Below are positions 21,427 through 32,500 of a DNA stretch of 64,000 nucleotides, piece by piece. Position 1 is the first letter of the stretch; each line of letters opens with the position of its first letter. The stretch lies in NCBI GenBank assembly GCA_006384855.1, contig VCJN01002299.1, positions 62,001 to 126,000 of the forward strand, in the 5' to 3' direction. The stretch is from Tetraselmis striata. Taxonomy: Eukaryota > Chlorophyta > Chlorodendrophyceae > Chlorodendrales > Chlorodendraceae. The position numbers and the translations under genes were made by a program. The notes beneath the pieces were generated by a model that did no database searches, was not told the DNA's origin, and was given only the letters and a program-made list of their open reading frames with translations.

Positions 21427-24058
21427 GATTGTCTATTTGTGCGAGAGGTCACATGTGACCTCTAACACATGATACAGGTCACATGTGACCTCTACCAATT
21501 TTGGCTATTTACTTTTGGACTAGATGGCATGATGCCTTAGACAGCTGCATAAACCTGCTCTAATGTCTCGCCCCGACCTCAGAAAATTTACAGTGCAACG
21601 ATCCGCGGGCATACGGCACCGCGGCACCCGCCGGTAGATGGGGTTGATGTCGCATGTCAACCGTCTGCACACCGTGCAAACCGCACATCTCGGCCACCCG
21701 CCATGCGAGCAGAACACCACCCCTACGTGGTTAGAGGCGCGGAGGTGGTGGCACACGCCACCGCCTTCGACGAGGACAATACACACGCGTGGTCTAGGGC
21801 CACTTTCGGTGAGGATTGGGCCACCGTCACGCTCAATGGCGTCGTCCGAACGGTATCCGGTACGGTTGCGGTAGTGCGCTGGGAGGATGGCGACGAGGAC
21901 ACCTGCACATTCGACGCGATGGAGCTGCGCGGCGAGACCCTCCGAGCTGCCCAGGCCAGTCTAGCCCAGCCCCGTAGCCCCAGTAGGCGTGGCGGAACGG
22001 GCGGCGAGGCCGGCGGTGGCGCTTCTAGCGGCGCTGAAGGTGGCGCGGCCTCGTCCGAGGACGAGCCGCTGTTTAACTACGCGGCCCGCGGCCGCGCGCC
22101 CGGCGCTGATCCATCCCCCTCACCGGCCCGCAGCAGCCCATCGCCTGCCGCCAGCGACGACTCCCACGACAGCACCGCGTCAGCAGGTAGCGACAGCGAC
22201 AGCGACACGTCCCCGCCACGGGCGGGGGCGGGCCGTGGCTCGACTGCTGGTGGGCGCGCATGTGACCGCGATGGCGTCGCTGCGCGCGGCCGAGGGGGGC
22301 GTGGCAGCCGTGGCAGCCGTGGCAGCCGTGGCCGCGGCCGTGGCCGCTCAGCCGCTCCCCTCACAACTGAGGTGGGCGAGCACATCGTGGAGGACACCGA
22401 CTCCGAGGTGGAGGAGGAGGCTGAGGCCGACGCAGACAGCCCAGTGCGCGAGGAGTGTGGCGATATTTTAAAGATTGGCGCGCAAGTATGGAAAAAAAAC
22501 CATGGCCGCAGCATAGACCCCTTCCTCACAAACGGGCGTCAGCAGGCCGCCGCCTTAAAGCTCCACGGCCACACCGAAAAGCCGGTGCTGGACTACTTCT
22601 CGGCTTGCTTCCCCGCAGGCTTGGTGGAGGACATCGCGGCCAGCATGACTCGGCGCGGCCGTGAGCTGGGCTATGGCGCTCTTTGGGAGGTAACTTCCGG
22701 GGCAAGCAGCCCATGTCATTGCTGGGCACCGCCGGCACCTCTAACATGGGGGATGCTATGCAACGTGCATACAGTGTGTTGAAGGCTGACGGCTCGTTTG
22801 AAGTGCGGAAACTCATCCTTGAACAATGGGACATCCACAGCACCTACCGCCGCAACTTCAATGCTGTGGATATGCACAACTCAAAGCGCCAAGGCCCAGC
22901 CTGCTTTGAGGATTCGTGGAAAACACACCGTTGGTGGGTGCGTGACTTTCAAATGCTTGTTGGCATGATCGAGATCAACGCATTCCTGTGCTGGCGGCGT
23001 TTCAAGCCTGGGGAGCGGCATTGCAGTCCGGATCTCTTCCGCCGCCGGCTGGTACACCAGATGATGTACCATCCTATCCTGATGCGAGAGATAGGTGAGA
23101 AACAAGCCCTCCGCTCCATGCAACCCCGTAATGAGCACTACTTGATCAAGAACCCTGTCTCCAAGAGTGTGACGAAGAATAGCAAGGGGCGGTGCCAGCG
23201 TAGAGTTTGTAGGTTCTGCGACAGAAAGACAGGGTACCACTGTGCATGCACGCCATGGGTAGAGGGGATGGGGCAAGAAATGGTCATGTTCATTTGCGGT
23301 CCAAAGCAGGACCGGGAATGCTTCCGCAAGCACACTGGTGGGCACAAACCCGTCAACAAGCGCAGTGCTGCCCTTAGAAACCATTGGGAACAATTCAAGC
23401 GCCCACGGGGTGAGCTTGACACAACGGCTTAGCAGCGTGGGCTAGTGGAAGCGCGGGTTGGTGGCGCACAACCATCATTAACATATCTATTGTGTAATGG
23501 ATTGCTCACACATTTGCATGCATCAAATGTAGTATTTCCCAATATCATTTGGGTCATTGCAAATGTGCCACAACCACAGCCACAACATGTTGGTATTTTT
23601 CCGGCATATGGTTTGGTGTCACATAGCCGCTGAAGTTGGATATAGATACAGGTCACATGTGACCTCTACCAATGCCTTGCAATGCTACCACTACACTAAG
23701 CTTTTTTTGCCCCGTGCTGATTTATGTTGTATGACAAAGGGTTTACTACATTGCAAACCCGTGTGGTGCACATGAGACACAAAAGCAAGATGAATATTGG
23801 GTATGGGGCGGAATGAGGTGTGACACCCGCGATGATCGGCCCCGGCGCCTTGCTACCCCCCGGGTAAGCAAGGTGCGCAACACCCCAAAACCTTTCCCGA
23901 TGGTGTTCAACCTCCCACCATAGTCAGAACAACCTCAAACTCTAAACATATTATAAGCTGCATTGATTTTGAGCTGATTGGCATGTCGTGATGTGCCGTG
24001 GAAATTTGGTACGGTACGGGTCACATGTGACCTCTACCTGGGTCAAATAGACAATGAT
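21427..24058 (+). mobile_element. piggyBac-type DNA transposon, internally deleted
   Basis: Inverted ends read ATTGTCTATTTG on the left (about 21,427) and CAAATAGACAAT on the right (about 24,044-24,055). The 16-bp palindrome AGGTCACATGTGACCT or a one-base variant lies just inside the ends (21,449, 21,477, 23,652, 24,019). The element splits a reverse-transcriptase element fragment: homology stops at 21,402 and resumes at 24,056 (GATACCCGGAGCTTCAAG). A TTAA target duplication expected for piggyBac is not visible, perhaps because the left flank has been replaced by a C run. Confidence 0.7.
21703..23432 (+). pseudogene. piggyBac-like transposase (DDE_Tnp_1_7), central part missing
   Basis: The first frame (21,703-22,782) has an acidic, Ser-rich N-terminal region, an RG-repeat (RGRGGRGSRGSRGSRGRGRG) and the start of the transposase domain (FLTNGRQQ..VLDYFSACFP). 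The second (22,683-23,432) carries the end of the catalytic core (NAVDMHNSKRQGP, DFQMLVGMIEINAFLCWRRF) and the C-terminal cysteine-rich domain (CRFCDRKTGYHCACTPW). The frames meet with a shift near 22,690-22,780 and the middle of the core, with the first two catalytic Asp residues, is absent. The VD of the third catalytic site remains. This copy cannot transpose on its own. Confidence 0.8.
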
Positions 24059-24760
24059 ACCCGGAGCTTCAAGTCCACGCTGTTGGAGTTCAATACTATG
24101 TGGTAAATGGTCAAGTACGCTGAGGTGCCCCGGGGCCACGGCTGTGGATCGGTTTGAGCGCTCCCTGTTCGGCTACATACATACAACGGGGGTTGGCTGT
24201 GCGGGATGCGGCGTGCTAGCGCAACACGGAGCCCGGACAGTGAGGCCCTCTTCGAGACATCTTGGATAAGTCGGAGTACACGGGCATGGTCGTTGGCACA
24301 ATGGGTGAGGTGAGCAAGGGGTTGCGCCGCACTGTCCGCGGTGTCGCATGCCCGGCCGTGGATCGGGGTGCCCTCTCATCGCGGGGCACTCGGTGCACCA
24401 CCCATGCTCACTAGAAGTCCATATACTCGCAAGATTTCCTCGGGGTCCTGAGCTTGGTGGCGACTCGAGAGCGTGTTGCTTGCTGCCTCATCGGACGGCA
24501 CAGATTCATCCGCCATCCCGTTGCCGAAGATGCACAACACGTCCGTTGCTCACCCTCGCACACTCTTGCACTCGTGGCCCGGACTCTGAACCGTGCGCGC
24601 ATCACTCATCCACCCCGCCTCGTGCGGGACGCGGGCCGCTTTTGGGCGGCTTGCTGTTTTGATCTTTTAGTACTGCTCTTAGGGTTTTGCTATGCTGATC
24701 ATTTTCGTAGGGTTGTGGATTTGTTACTGGCCATTTTGTAATTAACACCACGTAATCCTT
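24045..24760 (+). pseudogene. Fragment of the reverse-transcriptase element (right part and 3' tail)
   Basis: Matches the reverse complement of about 56,510-57,240, including GGCTGTGGATCGGTTTGAGC, GAGTACACGGGCATGGTC and the tail with GCGGGCCGCTTTTGGGCGGC and TTTTGTAATTAACACCA. With 20,943-21,402 it is one element interrupted by the piggyBac-type insertion. Confidence 0.75.
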
Positions 24761-25083
24761 ACAGTAATTCTAGCGCAGCCAGCATGTTGCATCGCGCGGG
24801 GCTGCGCCCGGCACTGGCATGCGGGCCGGCCAGCCCGCCACCAGGCAGGCCGAGCGCGCTCTGCTAGCGCACTGCCAGGAGGTATTGATATACATCAGCG
24901 CCTACCCGGGCGATAGCCGCCCGCACCCGCGCACCGGCCTCAACTGTCACCAGGCTCCAGGTCTTACGGGCGCGATATCGTTCCGACTCGAGTGGCGGCC
25001 GCGAGGGGTCCACCGTGCCGGCGGCCCCGCGTCGTCGGGGCTTGGGCGGGGGTGCGGCGGCGGCGGCCGGCCCCTCGCGCGCG

Positions 25084-26513
25084 ATGTCGGCCAAGGGCTC
25101 GCCAGCCGGGAAGCATGCCGCCGCGCTCGGGCGCTCCGCCTCGACGCCGGCGTCACCGGCCGAGAAGATGGGGCGGCCGCAGCGGCATCAGTTGATAGTG
25201 CAGGACATGGTGTTCGCGCTCCGGCTTGGCACCCACGACGAACGGGTACCACTCCCCCCCCCCCCCCCCCCCCCCCCCAGGCCGCCTTATCACTCTTATT
25301 CGCCAACCACTCAGAATATCTTGCAATGGGAATATGGCTGAGATGAGTTTCAACTCACGAAAGACGGATAAAGGGCACATTGAAGGGTCTACATAGCCGC
25401 CCAAGTTTCTGCAACAGACATTCTGCTGCCCGCGCCTGGGCATGGGCCTTTCGGGGGCAACCCGCCGCACATGCATGCGTCACTAAGCTGGGTGGAGGCT
25501 TGGCGTGGGGGCAGACTTGGGAGTCTCACGGGGGGAATGCAAACCTATCCACACACTCCCCGCTTTGATGTACAGACACGGTGTGGCCCATCTGAGATAC
25601 GGATACGCACACACATGCTCGTGGCTGCGCAGGTGGAGGCGGCGGTGGTGCTCGGCGGGCTAGCGACGCTGAGCGACGGCCATAGAATGCGCATCATGCA
25701 GGCCGGCGCGCTGGATGCGCTGCTCGAGTGCACAGACATCTTCCAGGACTTTGTGGTGAGAGGCTGCTCCGCGCCGATGCCCCCCCCCCCCCCCCCCGCC
25801 CCCCTTTACTGCCCCTACCTTCCCCCCTTGTCCGCTGAGTCCTCCCCTTCCTGGTGCCGTGCTCAGCTGCCGCGGTACGCGCTGCGAACTCTGGCGGACC
25901 TGAGCGTCAACGAGAGCGTGCGGCAGGAGGTGAAGAACCGCGGCGGGCTGCCCAAGCTGGTGGACGTGGCGCGGCGGCTGGTGCTGAGCATCGAGCAGAT
26001 GCCGGCGCTGCTGGAGAACGAGCAGGTTCCGCTGGTGGCGCAGGCCATCACGGCCGCGCTGTCCGCACAGTCCAACAACGACAGCTCCAAGGTCATCATC
26101 CGCGAGATGCAGGGCATTGAGCTCCTCATCTCCGCCCTCAAGCTGTTCACCTCCAGCGAGGAGGTGCGACCGCCCCCCACCTACCCCACCCGCTGCCTCA
26201 CCATAGGCACTAGCTCAGCCACTGATGCCGTCTTTGAGCGCGCGGCATGCCCCGGGCGTCCGCAGGTGCAGCTGGAGGTATGCACCGCGCTGGCTAACAT
26301 GTCGCTGGATCCCGCCTCTCGCGCCAAGATCACGGGCGCAAAGGGCGTGGAGGCCATCTGCGTCGTCCTGCAGGACGGCCCGCCCTCCAAGGTGCGCTGG
26401 CCCCAGTGCTCTCTGCAGCCCTTGCTCCACACCCAAGGCAATGCGCATCCATGCCAACATTCACCATCCGATGCCCACCAGCCGCCATCACAGCCGCATG
26501 CCAGGACTGCGGA

Positions 26514-26544
<31 letters not shown>

Positions 26545-29500
26545 CCCAGTGGCCAGTGCATGGCGAGTGTCGGCATGAGGAGGATATCGGCGCGAGGCAG
26601 GGGCCAGTAGGGCGGTGGGTTGCACGCGGCGCCTCAACTTCCCTTCACCCGCCCGCTTCCCTCAGGTGGTGCTGTCCTCGATGCGGGCGCTGGCACACGT
26701 GTCGCGCATCGACCAGGCGGCGGAGAGCTTCACGGCGGAGCAGATCGAGGCGGTCGTGCGCTGCATGACAGACCGCCCGGACCGCGAGGTCAACATGTGG
26801 GCGGCGCAGGTGCTGTCCAACCTGGCCGCGCACAAGCCGGCGAGGCCGCTGATCGAGAAGTGCGGTGGCACCAAGGCGCTGTGCGCTCTGCTGGGTGAGA
26901 CCTGCACACCACAGACTTGCTGCATCCCCCCCCCCCCCCCCCCCCCCCCGGGGCTATCCCATGCCGCTCCCACCCTTTCATTGCTATACGAGCAGTCCTC
27001 AGGGCGTTGTATCTCTCGCAATATGCGTTAAGGGCTTACCTGTTTTCCCACCTGGGATGCCGTGAGGCCCTCAAACCACCAAGAGCTCCGCGTGAGATTG
27101 GTCTCTCTCTCTCTCTCTCTCTCTCCCCCTCCCCCCCTTGCGGTGCGTCTTCTTTGCTCACCGCAGTGTCATGCGACTGGGCGGGGCTACCAGCAATGCC
27201 GTGACAACGCTCTGGGTTTGCCATACAGCATTCCGATGAAGAGGGGGTTAGGTAGGTTGATGGTACAACCCCTGGAGACTACGCCCTCAATAACCCGGCA
27301 CGATGCTGCAACACGGTCCCTTGATTTCCTGACCCGCCAGCATAGTGCAGCAACGGTATCGAATGCCCGCTGATGGGCCCCGTCTCGTCATTGGCGCACT
27401 CGCAGTGGCGGGCAATGGGACGCTCAAGCGCTCCACCAGCTGGGTCGTCACCGCGCTGAGCCGCCTCGTCAGCAACGCGGCCACAAAGATCACGATCCAG
27501 AAGGAGCAGGCCGTCAAGCCGGCGGTCTGGCTGCTCGGCAACATCATGAGCAACATGGGCAACGCCGCCATCCCGGAGGTGCTGCACCTGCTGAGCGCCA
27601 TGTGCGCCATCGAGGCATGCCAGGTGGAAATCCACGACACGCACGGCACGCAGGTAGGACCCCCCCCCCCCCCCCCTTTACCGCCTCACCCCCTCCCCTC
27701 TGCTGCCATCGCGATGCGACATCGCCATTGCCGCTTTTTTGCCATTTGGCTATTCCAACTCGCTGTGGCGGTTGTCATTCCTGTTTCTGTGAGGCAGTGC
27801 CCCCCCCCCCCCCCCCCCCCTCTCATACTCCCCATGGCCATTGCCATGGCAAGTGTATAGCACTGTACTTGATGCTGCTAGTCCCGCATGCCAAATTGTC
27901 AACGCTCTGGTCACTTCTCCGTTTCCCTGACAGTGCGTGCTCATTGACACGGCTCATAGCCCGTGATCATTTCCTGCTAGGGCGGGTGTGGCGCCGACTG
28001 ACAAACTGGCTGACTGTCAAGCGAGTCGCCCCGTCTTCGCGCATCCGCCAACATGCGCCCTGTTCCAGATTGCACTTGCCATACACATCACCATCTCCCT
28101 GTTATTTGCTCCTGTAGTTTGGTAAAAGGTGGTTACAATGCACAATGACACGCGTGGCCTCCACGCCGCCGCAGCGTCTGCTGTGCTGGGCCGGCTTCCA
28201 TGGCATAGGGGTGATGACTCGGCGTCTGCTGGTTGGCGGGCAACGAGCGCTCTCGCGGCCGTTGAAATAGTGCTGTGTTTCTTGGCGGGCGCTCTGTTAC
28301 TACAGTTGATGATCAGCCTGGCGGGCAGCACCTTCCCCAAGCTGATGAAGAGCGCGCTGTACACGCTCTCCATGCTGGCGGACTACCCGGAGGTGCGGAA
28401 GACCATCAGCGCGGATCAGTCCACCATGACGGTGCTGTTCAGCCACATGCAGAACAACGCGGATGTCTGCTCACTGGCGGCCGCCATCATCGCCAAATGC
28501 ACCAAGTCGGCGGTGAGCATGCGCATGAACTGCCGCCCAATACGAGGCCCACCTCCTGTTTACAGCCACGAACACTGACCGCATGGTTATGAGCGGTGAT
28601 GGAAGAGGAGGGTTTGGAATCAAGTTTCAATAATATGTATTTAGGGTATTTTTAGGGTTTTACCTGTCACCCCCCCCCCCCCCCCCTCTCCCCCCCAATC
28701 CTCTTTCCACAAAAGAAAAGTGAGAAGAAATTGTAAACGGCACAGACTCGCTGCCGGTTGCAGCATGCGTGACTGACGTGCGGGACGGGGATGTGCGGCG
28801 TCCTCGGCCACCAGGACTGCGCGGAGCGTCTGGCGACGGAGGAGGTAATGTCCGTCATCTTCAACATCACTACCTACGGCTTGGACGACAAGACGGCGGC
28901 CTGGGCGGCCAACTCCATCCTGAACATGTGCGTCAAGCTGGGGGACCGCCTGGTGGAGAAGTGCCCAGGTGCCCCCCCCCCCCCCCCCCTCGCGCGTTTT
29001 GCTGGGCATACGGCACCCGAGCCACCACCATCGCGTGCCAAATTTATCGAAGGGCACATTGATAGTTGATGGTCTTGTCATCCTGATTCAAGACGGACTG
29101 TTGATTTGGCACGCGCGTCCAATAGCACATGTACGAGATGCCTCTAGATACAAAACAGTCGCAGCATACAAGTAAATGCTACGTGTGATCAGCAGGTAAT
29201 TACGGGCGGATTACACAGTCCATACTTGCAGCATGTGTGTGCCTACTCATCACCAACTCGCTGCGCGTGCAACGTTGGGTTCCTGTGTGTGCATGCAGAA
29301 ATGTATGGGAATTCTGTATCAACACAACACATTAAATACAAGACATGAGCTCTTAACAGTCTTTTCAATGGTAGAGCTACCGATGTGGAGTATCACCTTC
29401 TATGTTGTGCAGTGGGAGCACATCTATAGTACATAAGTTGCTGACGGTGTTTCCATTGGAATCGCGAATTTCCTGCTGGTGCGCTCAAGCGTGCTCGGAT

Positions 29501-32500
29501 GCTAATTGACGCCCCCCTGCGTGACCCTGGTCTAGGGTTAAGAAGGGTGCGCACAGTGCCGCTGCCTTTGCCGCGACGAAACTGTGCGCTAATCCGATCC
29601 CCCCGGTCCGCCTCGCAGGTGTGGTGGTGAACATCATGAGCACCCTGGTGAAGGACACCAGCAACGACGTGCGCGTCTGGCTGATGGGCGCGCTGGCAGA
29701 GCTGTCGCAGAACGACAACTGCGCCAGCGCCATTGTGGACATGAGCGGCATAACGCTCATGGCGCAGTACATCTCCACCTCCACCGACGGCCAGGTGCGT
29801 GCGGGCCCCCGCAGCCATCAGCCTCACCCTTTTTCTCCAATGAGCGGGGGTCAACCGCTCGCTTAAATTGCTCCACGGGCGCTGATTCCTCCCTCGTTTG
29901 CCATCGAAGCCGACCACGCGCGTGCCCAAGTACTGGCGGAGCACCGCCGCCAGGGAAGTTGACGTTGTCGTTCAACTGGGCGTCGCTGCACTCGAATTCA
30001 GCACCAGAGCCCACCGCTTCCCCTGTGTAGAGGAGAATACTATGAGCGGGTCATCATATAAGAAACACAATTGCAAGGATCTACGGGTGCTGACGCGGTA
30101 CTAAGAACACTACGACTAGGAACCTGGCCTGCCTGCCAGAGATCACATGTAGACGGAACTATAACGAGTGTTGTTATAGGTTGCATGCAAGACCAATTGA
30201 GGGTTATAATAAGAGATCGTGCAGGTGCGTTGGCACCCGTATATGTCACGGGGGCTGTAGCCAGGACCCCATATCTGATAGACCAGGCGATGCCCATGAG
30301 CCATCCTGACTAAGGTCGGTTTACTGGCTGGGCGCGCTTGACGCCAGTTGGCGCTGGTGTTTCTTTTCCATTGCCCAGTGAAATTGCGCTTTCTTTCCGG
30401 CGCGCCCCGTGGAGAATGGGACTGGCGGGGGCTGACGTTTCTTTTCTCCCCGCCCGCCCGTGCGCGCAGTGCATTGAGATGGCGGCCAAGGTGCTGCGGA
30501 ACCTGGCCGCCAAGGGCGACCCGCGCGGCGAGTTCAACAGTCAGGGGGCCATCCGCCCGATGGTCAACCTGCTGCGCCTGAGCCAGGAGAACAACGACCT
30601 GGAGAACACGCGCAACGTGGTCACCTGCATGGAGCACCTCTCTGAGAGCCCCGACAACGGCTGCGCGCTACGGTGTGCCGCCGCCGCCAGATGCTCCCCC
30701 CCCTCTCCCCCCCCCTTCCCCTCATGCCGCTCGCTGTCTGCCCGCCGATGCAAGGCGTGGGACTGCCGTTACGCGCTGCCATCCGACTGAGTAGCCGCCC
30801 CGTGGCTGTCTCTGCGCAGGCAATCCGGAGCCATTCCATTGCTGGTGTACTTGCTGGGCAACCAGGTGCACACTCGCCGCATGGATGCATCCCCCTAGGC
30901 AGCAACCCTGAAGCCCCTGCCGCCCATCCAGCTCGGTTGCTGCCATGCTTCGTCGTGCCCAAATTTGATATTTCATTGCCACGTACATACGGACGCCGGC
31001 CTACAACAACAACAACAACAATAGTAATAGTAATAATGATAATAATTGTAAATTATATATATATTTATTTAATAATAGTGTTAATAGTTATAATAATCAT
31101 AATGATAATCCTCATCACAAGCCTCGCATTGGGCTTGCGTGCAACCGATAAGTACATTCACTGATAAAGATCTGCTATGACTCCGTCAACATTTGACCTC
31201 TGACAGGCAGGGCAGGTTCCTATTCGCAGTGCTCTTGAATTTTTGAATTAAAGTTTTTTCCTGTGCGGGGGGTCAAAATCGTTATTATCCGCGGACCGTT
31301 TGTGTTTGTACGATATAATTGAATTGAACAGTCACAATCAAGCTGAATTGGCGCTCCTCAACTGCAAGTCCGCGCAGCTGCGCTCGAGTCCCTCCGGCCA
31401 TCGGCACACATACCTCGCAACGCCCCCTAAAAAGTATTCACAAGAAAGCGCCCTCCCTTTGCCCACATCATCCCTAACAAATACATAACCAACATGCTAC
31501 GAAGCTACATAGGTGCCATCGGGCACCCCCCCGAAAGCCTATTTTTACCAGTTTCTTATTAGTGTGTCGGCGCCTGTACGGGAATACAATGAGTTTGCCA
31601 AAATCTCAAGCCATGCAGGAGGGGGGGGACTGTTTAAAACCCGGCAGTCTCCATGTTGGCCCCACAAGCAGTGGCGCCGCCTGCGCTGTGTGACGCTGAC
31701 ACTGCCCTCTGTCGTCACGCTGGGTCGGCGGCGCCCGCTCAGGTGGGAGCGGCGTTCGTGGACCTCGAGTCCGAGGCGGCCGCCACACTGGCGCACCTTG
31801 CGCAGCACGACCCTGGCTCGCTCAACATCATCCGCCAAGCGGGCGCCGTGCCCAAGCTGCTGGCCATGCTGTCCATCGCCAACCACGGCATCAACGCGTA
31901 CAACATTCCCACGGCGGTGACCAAAGCCGTGGAGGTGCCCCCCCCCCCCCCCCCCCCACCGCTCGCGCCCACCCAGCTGTCTTACGCGCAATACATTACA
32001 ACACACAATGCAATGGCTGTACATCGATTATAATTGTGGTGCAAAGACAGTCTTGATGTGTAGAATTATTGTGCCATTGCTCAGACTGATTGCTGCCACG
32101 AGCGGATTGCCTCGAGGCTGTTTGCTTTCTTATTTTATTATGGATGAAATGGATGTGGCGTCTTACCTTCAGTTAAACAATGAGCACAATGGAATGTTCA
32201 TTGCGGGATTAGGTTGGGTTAGAATAGATTGAATTGGATTGGATGCAATGCGAGTGGATGCTATTGGATTGTCTTGGATGTGACGGGATGCGGTTGGAAT
32301 GAGCTGTGTTGTATTAGATCGGACTAGAACAGATTGGATTAGGATCATAGATTAGATTGCATTGGATTAGATTAGATTAGATTAGATTAGATTAGATTAG
32401 ATTAGATTAGAGTAGATTGGATGCGATGGGATTGGTTTGAGCTGTGTTATATTAGATTGAATTGGATTGGATTATTTTGGATTTAGTTTGATGTGATGCG

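Noticed and set aside
22077-22529. Minus-strand 150-residue frame opposite the transposase N-terminus
   Set aside because: Shadow of the RG- and Ser-rich low-complexity coding sequence on the plus strand.
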